A DNA stretch of 64,000 nucleotides from Corallium rubrum (GCA_964035015.1 CAXIUP010000192.1:22501-86500); one strand, 5' to 3'. Shown: positions 1 to 9,944, counted from the stretch's first letter. The notes: generated by a model from the letters alone, not told the origin. Translations and numbers: made by a program.

Positions 1-745
1 GCTATACGGCTATACGGCTATACGGCTATACGGCTATACGGCTAGACGGCTAGACGGCTATACGGCTAGACGGCTAGACGGCTAGACGGCTATACGGCTA
101 GACGGCTAGACGGCTAGACGGCTAGACGGCTAGACGGCTAGACGGCTAGACGGCTAGACGGCTATACGGCTAGACGGCTAGACGGCTAGACGGCTAGACG
201 GCTAGACGGCTAGACGGCTAGACGGCCAGACGGCCAGACGGCCAGACGGCCAGACGGCCAGACGGCCAGACGGCCAGACGGCCAGACGGCCAGACGGCCA
301 GACGGCCAGACGGCCAGACGGCCAGACGGCCAGACGGCCAGACGGCCAGACGGCCAGACGGCCAGACGGCCAGACGGCTAGCGCTAGACGGCTAGACGGC
401 TAGACGGCTAGACGGCTAGACGGCTAGACCGCTAGACCGCTAGACCGCTAGACCGCTAGACCGCTAGACCGCTAGACCGCTAGACCGCTAGACCGCTAGA
501 CCGCTAGACCGCTAGACCGCTAGACCGCTAGACCGCTAGACCGCTAGACCGCTAGACCGCTAGACCGCTAGACCGCTAGACCGCTAGACCGCTAGACTGC
601 TACGCTGCTAGACTGCTACGCTGCTAGACTGCTACGCTGCTAGACTGCTACGCTGCTACGCTGCTACGCTGCTACACTGCTACTGCTACTGCTACTGCTA
701 CTGCTACTGCTACTGCTACTGCTACTGCTACTGCTACTGCTACTC
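1..745. repeat. 8-bp minisatellite in homogenised blocks
   Basis: A continuous tandem array with an 8-bp basic unit that changes in blocks: gctatacg and gctagacg mixed (about 1-225), gccagacg (about 226-375), gctagacg again (376-425), gctagacc (about 425-597), a 16-bp dimer gctagactgctacgct (about 597-670), then a 6-bp unit gctact (about 670-745). Each variant is locally homogenised, as expected from replication slippage or unequal exchange. The array starts at the window edge, so its true length is unknown. No coding potential is evident. Confidence 0.95.
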
Positions 746-759
746 CTGGAACTAATGGG

Positions 760-1267
760 TGGACCAAATACGGGAAGAAACCGGAAATAATGCGGAAACT
801 ATTAACGAGTACTGTGGTATCAATATGACTGATTTGAAAAACGTGTTGAAAAAATGCCTCCGATACAAGCAGCTGAACCAGATGGTATTCCCCGAATTGG
901 TGAAAAAAAAGTATAGAGTTTACTACTAAAGGAGATCAGGGAAGATACGAACGAAAATTGGCTATATGAGGGACGAACGTGATAATTTACCAAAAGAGGA
1001 AAGGATGTTAAAGACGAATGTGGAAAAAGACCTATCGAATGTCTCAATACTTTTTACAAAATAGCGTTAGCAATTGTTGCAAGGAAACTTTGTACGCATG
1101 TCAAACGAATGGATTTATACCCTGTTCAACAAAGGGGAGGAATAGACCGGAATATGGGATGCAAAGAACAATTAATAGTGGACGAAACAATTCACGAAGA
1201 AGTAAAACATCATAAAAGCAACTTATCTGAGGCAGGGATTGACTTACGAAAGGCTAGTGTAAGGATA
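760..1267 (+). pseudogene. R2-like LINE reverse transcriptase, upstream fragment
   Basis: Conceptual translation over several shifted frames gives the N-terminal part of a non-LTR reverse transcriptase: a MPPIQAAEPDGIPE-like stretch near 855, then YPVQQRGG followed by GCKEQLIVDE near 1110-1185, ending in a block like the family's AWIDYRKAFDSV motif near 1230-1254. This order is typical of R2/NeSL-group LINEs, which encode one ORF with a central RT and a C-terminal PD-(D/E)XK endonuclease. At least three frame changes show it is dead. The frame stops exactly at the insertion of PLE1, and the same LINE resumes at 3213. The exact clade is uncertain. Confidence 0.7.
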
Positions 1268-1315
1268 TATATTACCAGGGTTAAGTCACGTTGGCCTGAA
1301 AAACAGAGAAAAATC

Positions 1316-1353
1316 TTCTCGACGTTTCGAGCGAAGGCCCTTCGTCAGGAGAA
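1316..1353 (-). ncRNA. Hammerhead ribozyme motif, left repeat of PLE1
   Basis: On the minus strand: stem I TTCTC pairs with GAGAA, core CTGACGA, helix II of 13 nt (GGGC/GCTC with a bulged A), core GAAA, then CGTC, giving a one-pair helix III and cleavage after GTC. This is the minimal helix-III architecture known from PLE terminal repeats, which is thought to work best as a dimer. It was paired by eye only. Confidence 0.6.
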
Positions 1354-1714
1354 ATCAGTAAACAACTCACATGTAGTCACGCGTATTTATAGCAGAGCTA
1401 CAATGGGAATCACGTGAACACATGTAAGCCAATAAAAACAAAGTAAACAAATATATTAATATGTAATTTTAGCCTGTGTGCAGGTGCTGACCCAATTTGT
1501 GGGTCAGCTACCTGCAAATAGGCAAAGAAACAGGTTAGAAATTACTATTTAAATCATCAGAAAAAGGTTAAGGAAAAGGTGTGGAATATAGTGGTGGAGT
1601 GAGCTAAATGAAAGAGAAACGCTCTTTTAGGCCGTGAGGGTAATGGTACCAAGTTTGTAAATGAGACGCATTTCTTGTTTACGACGAGTATCGTTACAAC
1701 CTGTAATGGGCTGA

Positions 1715-1921
1715 ATGGCGCAGATGTTCTTTGAACAATACACTGGTTTCCTACCTGACTACTATGGTCGGTTCATTGATGATTGCTTAGGCACTGCATC
1801 ATGTTCGCGCGCTGACCTGGTTTGCTTCAGTAACTATGTTAATGACTTCCACCCAGCACTCCAGTTCACATGGGAGATCAGTGAGACTAGTGTCGTTCTT
1901 AGATATTCTCGTCTCCATTAG
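1715..1921 (+). pseudogene. PLE1 reverse transcriptase fragment (catalytic region)
   Basis: The translation contains FFEQYTGFLPDYYGRFIDDC, matching the PLE RT block around the catalytic (Y/F)IDD motif, then a stretch like NYVNDFHPALQFTWE. The frame is lost at the end of this ORF, before the next RT block. It joins on its left to the inverted 3' segment, so everything upstream of the catalytic motif is absent. PLE2 at 14110 carries a closely related but longer version. It is inactive by truncation. Confidence 0.75.
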
Positions 1922-2079
1922 TGGTAATAAGCTGAGCACTTCTGTCATTTACAAGACCACTGGCTCTCATAGCTACCTCCTCTCTTCATCCTAAACACAC
2001 CAAAACTTCCATTCCTTTCTCTCAATTTCTTCGTCTTCGCCGCCTCTGCAGTGAAGACGACGATTTCAATGCCAAATGT

Positions 2080-2808
2080 TTGGAAATGAGAAACTTTTTT
2101 GTTAATCGCGGTTATCCTTCCCACCTCCTAGACACTGCCTTACACAAGGTCTCCAACATTTCCCGTTCAGACACCTCAAGCGAACCTTTGGCTTCCATTT
2201 CTAATGAAAAAGTACCTCTAGTTCTCACTTTTTATCCCTTCAATTTCAAAGTAAGGGACATCATTAGCCGCAATTTCGACCTCATTAAAAATGACCCAGA
2301 AACATCTTCCATTTTCTCTGAGAAACCCCTAGTATCTTTTCGGCATAGCAAAAACATCCTGGAAAACGTTGTTCACAACTCACTGCAGCAAGCCTTGGTA
2401 TCACATGTTGGCACCAGCTCTTGCTGTCGTGGTAGGTGCAACACCTGTAAATATTTAGACTCCTCAATTTCAATTTCGGCTCCAAAATGTAGGTTCAACA
2501 TAACCCATAGTTTCGCTTGCACTTCCTCCAACCTCATTTACTGTATCTCTTGCAGTAAATGTCCCATGCTTTACATCGGAGAAACTGGAAGACGTTTAGG
2601 TGACAGGTTTGTTGAACACCTTCGTGATGTCAAAAACAATTTGCAAAACAAACCTGTTGCCAGGCACTTCATCAGTGCCAACCACTCCTTTTCTAACATG
2701 AAAATCTGCACCATTCAGCCCATTACAGGTTGTAACGATACTTGTCGTAAACAAGAAATGCATCTCATTTACAAACTTGGTACCATTCACCCTCACGGCC
2801 TCAATTAG
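2080..2808 (+). CDS. PLE1 C-terminal linker and GIY-YIG endonuclease
   Basis: 242 codons with no internal stop. Residues about 1-110 are the PLE linker (MRNFFVNRGYP, then PLVLTFYPFN and the block around FRHSKNI). Residues about 110-150 are Cys-rich (CCRGRCNTCKYL, then CISCSKC). The GIY-YIG fold follows: MLYIGETGRRLGDRFVEHL supplies the Y-x-G and Arg positions, and a later His/Glu-rich stretch completes the domain. The endonuclease nicks target DNA for target-primed reverse transcription. The ORF is the 3' half of a longer polyprotein whose upstream RT is truncated, so the start is arbitrary. The last 20 codons are repeated in inverse orientation at about 1640-1710. Confidence 0.85.
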   Translation: MEMRNFFVNRGYPSHLLDTALHKVSNISRSDTSSEPLASISNEKVPLVLTFYPFNFKVRDIISRNFDLIKNDPETSSIFSEKPLVSFRHSKNILENVVHNSLQQALVSHVGTSSCCRGRCNTCKYLDSSISISAPKCRFNITHSFACTSSNLIYCISCSKCPMLYIGETGRRLGDRFVEHLRDVKNNLQNKPVARHFISANHSFSNMKICTIQPITGCNDTCRKQEMHLIYKLGTIHPHGLN

Positions 2809-3076
2809 CGATTCTCTTTCATTTAGCTCACTCCACCACCATATTCCACACCTTTTCCTTAACCTTTTTCTGATGATTTAAATAGTAATTTATAACCTGT
2901 TTCTTTGCCTATTTGCAGGTAGCTGACCCACAAATTGGGTCAGCACCTGCACACAGGCTAACATTACATATTAATTTATTTGTTTACTTTGTTTTTATTG
3001 GCTTACATGTGTTCACGTGATTCCCATTGTAGCTCTGCTATAAATACGCGTGACCACATGTGAGTCGTTTACTAAT

Positions 3077-3113
3077 TTCTCCTGACGAAGGCCTTCGCTC
3101 GAAATGTCGAGAA
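3077..3113 (+). ncRNA. Hammerhead ribozyme motif, right repeat of PLE1
   Basis: Plus strand: stem I TTCTC (3077-3081) pairs with GAGAA (3109-3113). Core CTGACGA is at 3082-3088, helix II is the 12 nt to 3100, core GAAA is at 3101-3104, then TGTC with predicted cleavage after 3108. Helix II has an A/C mismatch at its base and three pairs above it. It is the mirror copy of the motif at 1316-1353. Confidence 0.6.
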
Positions 3114-3212
3114 GATTTTTCTCCGTTTTTCAGGCCAACGTGACTTAACCCTGGTAATATTTGGATTTCAACCGTGGCCGACGCTGTCCTAGAAGCTTTT
3201 AGTGTAAGGATA

Positions 3213-4870
3213 GTGTGTAATAACAAATGGTTGACCGAAGAACTGAAATTATTGGGTGTTCCAAAGTGGATTGTAGAGTTGGTTGATAAAGCAAGCAATA
3301 AATGGAGAGGCAATTGTTTATACAGGCGAATAAGAAGATCTATAAGTCATAAAATGTTAGGATACAACAGGGAATGTTTCAAGGAGATTTGCTGAGTCCA
3401 TTGTATTTTGCATTTGCATCACTCCAGTTACCAAAATGAAATTAGGATACATGTTTGGACCTCAAAAACGGAGAGTGTTACAGAAGATGATTACGCATTT
3501 AATATTCATGGATGATATGAAACTCTACGCAACGTTAACGTCCCGTAAAAACGATGCTATAAATAAGACGACGAACATGCTACGCACTATTGGACTTGAA
3601 CTGGGACTGCATAAGTGTGAAATATAACACTTTAAACTTGGTAAAAAAGTTGAAGAAAGCGAACACATGATATTGGACCTTGGAGCTGGTGCAAACCATC
3701 CATACCTGGGATTTATACAGGGAGCTAGCATTGAACACAACCAAATTAAAGATAGACTAAAGGGAGAATTTAAAAAAATCTGCAACGTTGTTTGGAAATC
3801 TGAACTGAACGTTAGAAATAAATCTAAAGCATACAATGAGCTTGCAGTTGCAAAATTAATCTATTCATTTGGAGTGATCAAGTTGACGAGGAAATAATTG
3901 GAAGGACTTGATACAACAAGGGGAAAGTGATGCACATGGTTCAGTGCTTCCATCCACCAGCTATTATCGAGAGACTATATTTAAGTCGGGATCAAGGCGG
4001 ACGAGGCTTATTAAATATTGTAGAAATGCACGATCGAATTGGCGTAGGGATGGCTATTTATACAACTATCAGTGATAGTAAATTTGTGAAGAGTGTTAAA
4101 GGGCATGAAATGAATGGCAGGAATTAGAATGAAGGATGCAGTGACGATCGGATATTAAACCGATATGGGGTTGACGGTATGACAGATGATGGTTGCCTCA
4201 CGATAAATAATGAAGTGATGAAATCGAAGAAAGCAAGCAATATTATAAAGAAGAAAGCAAGGATCAAACGAATGGAAACACTAAACGGAAAAGGTATTCC
4301 CGGACAACTCTGAAAAAATATGCAAGAACAAAATGCAGTTAAAGAAAGTTGGCTGTGGGTGAAGGATGGACGGATTGGGTCAAACACAGAAGCAACATTA
4401 ACTACTACTACTACGATGCCTCGCCATAAATAATAAAGCGATGAAATCGAAGAAGGCAAGCAATGTTATAAAGAAGAAAGCAAGGATCAGACGAATGGAG
4501 ACACTATGTGAACGATTGTGCAATAGCTATCCATATTGAAGCTTGTTGGTGCCTTGGATTATTAAAGGAACAACGTTCGTTGGTGGAAAACACAAGCTGT
4601 ACAATGCGTTTTGGAGAATGAAGAATGGATGATACTATGGAATCGTACTTTCAGTACAGATCGTTCTTTGGAACATACAAGTCCAGATATAGTGTTTGAG
4701 AAGAAACGGACGATGTAAGCAACCATAGTAGAAATAGGGTTATGCTTGGACCAGAATCTGAAAACGAAGCTAGAAGGAAAACAAACTAATTATATGAAAT
4801 TGGCTATGGAGCTGAGTAAGCTGCGTGGCTGGAGTAGTTGTAAAACAATAGGAAGCCACCAGCGAACTTC
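3213..4870 (+). pseudogene. R2-like LINE, downstream fragment (RT palm, thumb, endonuclease)
   Basis: Continuation of the LINE that begins at 760. In order: KWLTEELKLLGVPKWIVELV (3230-3290); FQGD followed by LSPLYFAF (about 3375-3410); ITHLIFMDDMKLYA with the catalytic x-x-DD (about 3490-3535); thumb-like KSELNVRNKSKAYNELAVAK (about 3800-3860); ERLYLSRDQGGRGLLNIVEM (3970-4030). Near 4680-4700 SPDIVFEKKRTM is followed by a Lys/Asp-rich stretch, which resembles the PD-(D/E)XK endonuclease of R2-type elements. Many frameshifts and stops make it a relic. An 80-bp internal duplication (4206-4504) interrupts the region between thumb and endonuclease. The 3' end is set by loss of similarity and is approximate. 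Confidence 0.75.
4206..4504 (+). repeat. Internal direct duplication of about 75 bp in the LINE
   Basis: About 75 bp coding for a Lys-rich stretch (SKKASNIIKKKARIKRMETL-like) occur at about 4206-4281 and again, about 90% identical, at about 4427-4504, separated by about 145 bp of LINE sequence. It is either a post-insertion duplication or a rearranged copy. Confidence 0.75.
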
Positions 4871-5421
4871 AACAAAATCCTGGCGCTTGTCGGACCACTC
4901 GTCACAAAACAAAATCCTAAATTGACTTCAGCATGGACTAAGGAACAGTTATAGCTAAAAAACGTTTGCCTACTTCGATGACAAAGTACTACCCTAGCTC
5001 GTCTTATTTTTGCACTGAAAGCGCCACTATCCATAGTGTTAGCCATAGTAATCTTTGCAAACAGGCCAAATAGACCAAATTGGCCAAATTGACCACCAAC
5101 GTTACGGGCGATGCGAAGTGCCCGACTCGCGTTGCATTCGGCATGAGTCGGTCTACTTCGAGAGCACATAAAGGTGCTCATTTGCTCTAGCATGGTACTT
5201 CCAAAAGCGTTTGAACTTGCTTGATTTCACAGTCTTTTTCGTGCACGATTTAGGCGAATTCTAAAGAACTCAATGACCTGAATAATGAGAAACACTAGAC
5301 TGCAGTAGAATCGCACTCATTAGAAATTCTAGAATACATAATTATATTATTAGGCGAATATAGCCGCCAACTGAGAGCAGCGGTACAAATGACCCAAATT
5401 TCTGGTAATGCAAACATGCAT
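4871..5421. other. Unassigned spacer
   Basis: No recognisable coding, RNA or repeat structure. A 129-codon minus-strand ORF (4804-5193) lies partly over the LINE tail; it has no domain I recognise and is probably fortuitous. Confidence 0.4.
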
Positions 5422-5615
5422 GATATTGGCGAATTGTCTTGACAGATGATCCGGCGAATGTCGTAAAGCTAGACACAATCGACGAAATTTGCTGGCGATC
5501 GGTTCGCGAGAACGATTCGCCTAGTGTGTCCGGTCGTTAAATCTTAATCCCAAAGGCTTGTATAGTGACTATGGTTCCGCGTTGTCTTTAAAACATAAAT
5601 TATTTTTTTTCTACG

Positions 5616-5870
5616 TTGTCAACAGAGTCACGACGATGTGATTATTACTCTTGGAACAGAGATTTGCAAAAACCTTTTTGTTTTCGACATAAAACTATAT
5701 TGCTTATACGCGTTGCCGTAGTCGTAGTCTGTTGTCTCAACCTTAAATTCCCTATTGTCGTAACACTGTTGCTGTCATTCATAGCTTATGTTGCAATTGC
5801 TTGTTCTTGTTTCTTATTTCTTATTTACAGCAAAAAGAAAAGAGCAAATCGGCGGGTGCGCATAAGGTAA
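5616..5870 (+). CDS. Candidate small membrane protein ORF, copy 1
   Basis: An 84-codon ORF with a polar N-terminal third (Cys, Tyr, Trp and Arg rich), a long hydrophobic segment from about residue 27 to 70 (VVVVCCLNL, then TLLLSFIAYVAIACSCFLFL) and a basic tail KKKRANRRVRIR. The translated start is a TTG, so a true start is not established. A pyrimidine tract ending in tttacag lies inside it, so the segment could equally be intron plus exon. By eye the comparison with copy 2 shows about eight amino-acid-changing versus five silent differences, with no sign of purifying selection. I do not recognise a family. Confidence 0.25.
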   Translation: MSTESRRCDYYSWNRDLQKPFCFRHKTILLIRVAVVVVCCLNLKFPIVVTLLLSFIAYVAIACSCFLFLIYSKKKRANRRVRIR

Positions 5871-6220
5871 ATATTTCACAAAATTAATATTTTCTAAAGA
5901 AATATATTTGGGAAATATAAAATATCTTCTCTATTTATATAGCCTAATACAAACACTAGAGACAATTTTTGATGATCAGCGAAAGTTTGTGTCGAATAGT
6001 TTACAAAAATTGATATTTCTACAAGATGACATAAAATAAATATATTATTAACTTTGTCTGTTAAGTCCGTTGTATTTACCTTCGTTTTTTCGTACAGAGC
6101 ACGCCCTTCGTCGAGAGTCGTCCCCAGTCATTAATTTTATATTATGCTGCTAAGCTAAACTCGAAAATGAATTTGTGAAGGGTACGGGAAAAATAACGAC
6201 TAATAGATTACACATTCAAA

Positions 6221-6280
6221 ATGGCGGACGATGTTACTGCGATGTCAGCAAAGCAAAACTTAAAATTGCAAGGCAAGTGA
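6221..6280 (+). CDS. Tiny ORF, possible first exon
   Basis: Nineteen codons starting ATGGCGGACG, ending at the tga of AAG-GCAAGTGA. The AAG|GCAAGT sequence matches the consensus of a GC-AG intron donor, so it may be a first coding exon (MADDVTAM...). In copy 2 (7315 onward) the same frame is broken by a small insertion. Very weak evidence. Confidence 0.2.
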   Translation: MADDVTAMSAKQNLKLQGK

Positions 6281-6419
6281 TTAAATGAAAAACTGTACCA
6301 CATATCACATTTACTCAAACTCACCGTCTAAGCTCATGTAGCACAAGCTTTCAAATCCAGACTCGTGCCCAGTCATACTCAACATCCAAATCAGATGCTG
6401 AGATGGTCTAACCCTGGTG

Positions 6420-6515
6420 AAAATCCTGTACAGGATCCTGTCTAAGATCCTAACAGGATCCTGTCCAGGATCCTGTAAGATCCTACAGGATCCTGTTAGG
6501 TTCCTACAGGATATA
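6420..6515. repeat. AGGATCCT palindrome cluster 1
   Basis: About nine copies of the palindrome AGGATCCT or close variants, spaced 10-15 bp apart and separating the two 1-kb duplicates. Related clusters lie at 50453-50770, 50920-51010, 51115-51480, 51540-51635 and 54290-54735. Confidence 0.9.
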
Positions 6516-6516
6516 G

Positions 6517-7518
6517 GATATTGGCGAATTGTCTTGACAGATGATCCGGCGAATGTCGTAAAGCTGGACACACTCGGCGAAATTTTCTGGCGATCGGTTC
6601 GCCAGAACGATTCGCCTAGTGTGTCCCGTCGTTAAATCTTAATTCCAAAGGCTTGTATAGTGACTATGGTTCCGCGTTGTCTTTACAACATAAAAATGCT
6701 TTTTCTATGTTGTCAACAGAGTCACGACGGTGTGATTATTACTCTTGGAACAGCGATTTGCAAAAACCTTTTTGTTTTCGACATACAACTATATTACTTA
6801 TGCGCGTTGCATTAGTCGTAGTCCGTTGTCTCAACCTTAAATTCCCTATTCTCGTAACACTGTTGCTGTCATTCATAGCTTATGTTGCAATTGCCTGTTC
6901 TTGTTTCTTATTTTTTATTTACAGCAAAAAGAAGAGAGTAAATTGAAGGGTGCGCGTAAGGTGCATATTTTACAAAATTAATATTTTCTAAAGAAATGTA
7001 TTTGAAAAATATAAAATATCTTCCCTATTTATATAGCCTAATACAAACACTATAGATAATTTTTGATGATCAGTGAAAGTTTGTGTCGAATAGTTTACAA
7101 AAATAGATATTTCTACAAGATGTCATAACATAAATATATTATTAACTTTGTTTGTTAAGTCCGTTGTATTTACCTTCGTTTTTTCGTACAGAGCACGCCC
7201 TTCGTCGAGAGTCGTCCCCAGGCATTAATTTTATATTATGCTGCTAAGCTAAACTCGCAAATGAATTTGTGAAGGGTACGGAAAAAATAACGACTAATAG
7301 ATTACACATTCAAAATGGCGGACAATGTTACTGCGATGTTACGACGATGTTAGCAAAGCAAAACCTAAAATTGCAAGGCAAGTGATTAAATGAAAAACTG
7401 TATCACATATCGCATTTACTCAAACTCACCGTCTAAGCTCATGTTGCACAAGCGTTCAAATCCCGACTCGTGCACAGTCATACTCAACTTCCAAATCAGA
7501 TGCTAAGATGGTCTAACC
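6517..7518. repeat. 1-kb direct duplication, copy 2
   Basis: Second copy of the 5422-6413 segment. Differences include a roughly 12-bp insertion in the small ORF near 7330 and loss of the gtaaat donor look-alike after the membrane ORF (gtgcat instead). Confidence 0.85.
6653..6946 (+). pseudogene. Candidate small membrane protein ORF, copy 2
   Basis: Counterpart of 5616-5870. It keeps the same hydrophobic core but ends earlier (stop after KKKRVN), and its extended N-terminus comes from a different upstream reading. Differences from copy 1 are mostly non-silent, consistent with neutral drift. Confidence 0.25.
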
Positions 7519-7535
7519 TAGCTAAGTATCAGGCA

Positions 7536-7814
7536 TTATCCTCGTCTTCCGCTAAAAAGCAAGTGGGGGTGAGGCAGGCTGGCGGGTGATAAAAGCCTGA
7601 TACAATTCTTTACCTGCATGGCCGATTTCCGCCCCCGAAATAATTTTCTGAATTTCCTATTTCCTTCACGAGCACGCTCGCGAGCACGTCTCTTATAAAC
7701 ACTATTCGCTCTCTCTTCGTAGACACTTGGGAGAAGTTGGTATATTAAACTCTTGCCATAACCAGTACAGAGTACAGCTAGCGCATCCTCATTAAACAGG
7801 ACTTTTCGCGTCAT
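7536..7814 (-). pseudogene. RecQ/DEAD-type helicase exon fragment (Walker A)
   Basis: Residues 1-30 read like a helicase N-terminal block: NEDALAVLCTGYGKSLIYQL corresponds to motif I (consensus AVLPTGYGKS in RecQ-like helicases), with Cys replacing the usual Pro. The Walker A lysine and serine are present. Upstream in frame, SKER supports an exon reaching beyond the ATG. The rest (residues 35-92) is Arg-rich and shares no helicase motif. No motifs II-VI are visible nearby, so this is one isolated exon. RecQ-like fragments are common passengers of transposons in invertebrate genomes; whether it is a host or element gene cannot be told. Confidence 0.6.
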
Positions 7815-8052
7815 TCTTTCTTTAGATATTTTACTTTAAACTTCCGTCTAAACATCGTCTGTGACATCGTTGAATCGCTAGATTCGTTAGACGCTCTGTT
7901 AATTATGTAAATCATATTAATTCGTAATTAAATATACACAAACCAACCAGAATAGAGCTTTTCGTGTGTGTTTTTTTACTTATGGAGCAATCAGACGAAA
8001 AATCAAAAATCCGGCTTTTTACATTCGGCCAGGTAAAGAATTGTATCAGGCC
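7596..8052. repeat. Inverted repeat of about 22 bp
   Basis: gcctgatacaattctttacc near 7600-7620 is repeated in inverse orientation (ggtaaagaattgtatcaggc) near 8032-8051. The flanking bases are also partly alike (cggcca). It may mark the ends of a small element spanning the start of the helicase fragment, but no target duplication was found. Confidence 0.6.
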
Positions 8053-8429
8053 CTCTTTCCCTTCCTCCGCCTGCAAGTTACCGCCTCCCGCAGGAAGGGA
8101 AAATACGGGCCTGACTCTGTCAGGTTTGAGATGGTCGAAATATGACCAAGGAATGACGTAATTTGAAAGACTCATATTATATAAATACTAATTTGTGTCT
8201 AATAATGTGAGAAAATCCAGTTACGAAGCAAACAATGCCAGTTTGCAAGATATAGATACCTTGCACGAAATTTACAGTAATCTGCAAGTCGCTTCTTTCT
8301 TTTTTCTACCCCTTACCGTGAAACCCCTTGTGATCCCATGCTTGATCCTTAGCAAAACATAATTATCCTAAAGAAGCCTTTCGTGTACGATCTCAAGAAA
8401 ATACTTTCACAGATAGACCTCGCACTTAA

Positions 8430-8682
8430 GCCTGGTTTCCATATAATCGCTACGATCGCGACGATCGCCGCCTTCACTCAAAAATTAGCTCGGCGACGGC
8501 AACGATCAACAATCATGTCACTGTTTCCATATGAACATTTTCTATCTCGGCGATCGTTGTGATCGCGATCCATATGATCGCTACGATCGAGGTTTCCATA
8601 TGATTGCTACGATCGCTGCGATCGCCAAGTTCATTTTTGAGCGATCGCAGCGATTATATGGAAATCAGGCATTATATGGTTA
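8430..8682. mobile_element. Palindromic MITE rich in CGATCG
   Basis: The left end cctggtttccatataatcgc (8431 onward) is mirrored by gcgattatatggaaatcagg ending near 8672. The interior holds repeated, partly palindromic blocks of tttccatat and cgctacgatcg. This fits a short foldback MITE. No clear target duplication is visible. Confidence 0.75.
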
Positions 8683-8748
8683 TAATAATGTCATCATTTT
8701 AAACTGATATTACCTCTTTATTTCTTTTTTACAGGTCAAACCGATATC

Positions 8749-8904
8749 ATGGACAAAACCCCACGTGTTTCCTCGGTAGAGACATGTCTAAACTTGAAAG
8801 AATATTTTAATGCCCGGAAAATTCGTATTTATTTTGACACACGCGCAAACCCGTGTAGGAGTCTTTTCGATTCGAAATCAGCTTTAGTGTTTTTGAACAA
8901 GTAG
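8749..8904 (+). CDS. Possible exon of an element gene
   Basis: A 51-codon ORF starting 15 bp after a good acceptor look-alike (pyrimidine tract then acag at 8731-8734). Translation begins MDKTPRVSSVETCLNLKEYF. A second 47-codon ORF at about 8970-9113 ends in GECFYWSGCN. Neither matches a family I know. They could be exons of the same dead gene as the PHD-like ORF at 9480. Confidence 0.2.
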   Translation: MDKTPRVSSVETCLNLKEYFNARKIRIYFDTRANPCRSLFDSKSALVFLNK

Positions 8905-9329
8905 TGCTGTTGGATCTATTGGATCAAACATCCAGATTATTACTTAGCACCATTCTCGGTAGAAGTTCTAAATGTTAAAAGTGGCAAGTTTCTTTGATCC
9001 ATCCGTGTCAATGAATTTGCTAGAGTCAGATTTTGCCGACAAATTGGCTCGGAAATCTGTTAGGCAAGGGGGTAAATCTGTAGGCGAGTGTTTTTATTGG
9101 TCTGGCTGTAATTAATTCGACTACTGCAACGTGATAGAACAATTTGTGGCGTTTTCGACCAAAGTTCTTCTTCTAGAGAGCAGGCGGCGTATACAACTAC
9201 TGGGACTAGGGCACAGTCTCGGCGACTATCAGTTAGTTTTTCTCGTCACAAACTGAAGCCAATAACGTTGAAATAAGAAAAAATAACCCTTACATGCGCA
9301 CTGTTGTTATGGAACAACTTTTACCTTTT

Positions 9330-9400
9330 TACCGTCTGTCTAACGCCAGACAATTTTACACGTGATCAAATGCAGACGTCTGCGAAAGCCATGCATGAAA
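9330..9400. repeat. MITE relic related to 16783-16994
   Basis: The sequence taacgccagacaattttaca resembles, in inverse orientation, the taaaatcgtctggcgtta core of the elements at 16783-16994 and of the spacer near 46015. Short and degenerate. Confidence 0.4.
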
Positions 9401-9479
9401 AGGTTACTACCTAGGTTTTCATTCAAACGCTGGCGATCCCGTTAAGGGGCTGCATGCTTACATGAGCCGACACGACGAC

Positions 9480-9593
9480 ATGGTGTGGGGCGACAAATGT
9501 AAGAAGTGGTTTCACTTTAAATGCGAACAATATGTTGAAAACTTTGAGGGCATTCGCAGTTGCCAAGAATGTAGAATAGAGTCTTTTAATTAA
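9480..9593 (+). CDS. Small ORF resembling the C-terminal half of a PHD finger
   Basis: 37 codons from an internal ATG; the frame is open upstream to about 9430. The spacing DKCKKWFHFKC followed by SCQEC gives C-x2-W-F-H-x2-C and C-x2-C, as in the second half of PHD zinc fingers, ending eight residues before the stop. Several invertebrate DNA transposons end in such a finger. The first half of the finger is not visible in the same frame. Confidence 0.35.
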   Translation: MVWGDKCKKWFHFKCEQYVENFEGIRSCQECRIESFN

Positions 9594-9944
9594 CTGGTCT
9601 AACTTTATATAAACACTTTGTGCTGGTGTGCATGCCTTTTTTAAGTCAAATGTTTATAACAATATTTTCTATTTTTTTGAAGAGTGTATAGGCTAGTCTA
9701 TTATAGTTTTAAGTATGTATGATCGCATGTTCTTTAACTTTGTATATATGCATCTTGTTCACAACGTTTAAGTTTTTATAAAGTTCTTTAAGTACATCGA
9801 ACTTTTAAATTATTCTCAACTTAAGAGTATGTAAGGTATTTGCATATACTAGAAGTTACTACCGCAAGTGAAGTGCTGCCTCAAATGGGATGAAAACCTT
9901 TAGCCTACTTCACAGGCAACTTTGCAGTCTGTTGCCAACGTATA

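Larger units (their letters stand above)
1268..3199 (+). mobile_element. Penelope-like element PLE1 with inverted terminal repeats
   Basis: Insertion inside the R2-like LINE, flanked by a perfect 13-bp direct repeat tagtgtaaggata at 1255-1267 and 3200-3212. The ends are inverted copies of each other: about 1270-1710 on the minus strand repeats about 2745-3163 on the plus strand, including the end of the endonuclease ORF and the hammerhead-bearing terminal repeat. The middle keeps a 5'-truncated RT (from 1715) and the complete C-terminal linker plus GIY-YIG domain (2080-2808). PLEs are retroelements with an RT related to telomerase and a GIY-YIG endonuclease; partial inverted copies at the 5' end are typical of them. 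RT motifs 1-4 are missing, so this copy cannot be autonomous. Confidence 0.9.
5422..6413. repeat. 1-kb direct duplication, copy 1
   Basis: The interval from gatattggcgaattgtc to agatggtctaacc is repeated at 6517-7518 with roughly 93-95% identity and a few small indels. It contains a membrane-type ORF (5616-5870), a small ATG-started ORF (6221-6280) followed by a GC-type splice-donor look-alike (AAG then GCAAGT), and on the minus strand near 6325 an ATG exon look-alike followed by GTGAGT. This could be a duplicated gene fragment or a non-autonomous element; no terminal repeats were found. Confidence 0.85.

Noticed and set aside
1..745. CRISPR-like array
   Set aside because: Units are contiguous with no spacers; this is a minisatellite in a eukaryotic genome.
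4804..5193. 129-codon minus-strand ORF
   Set aside because: It overlaps the LINE tail on the opposite strand and has no recognisable domain.
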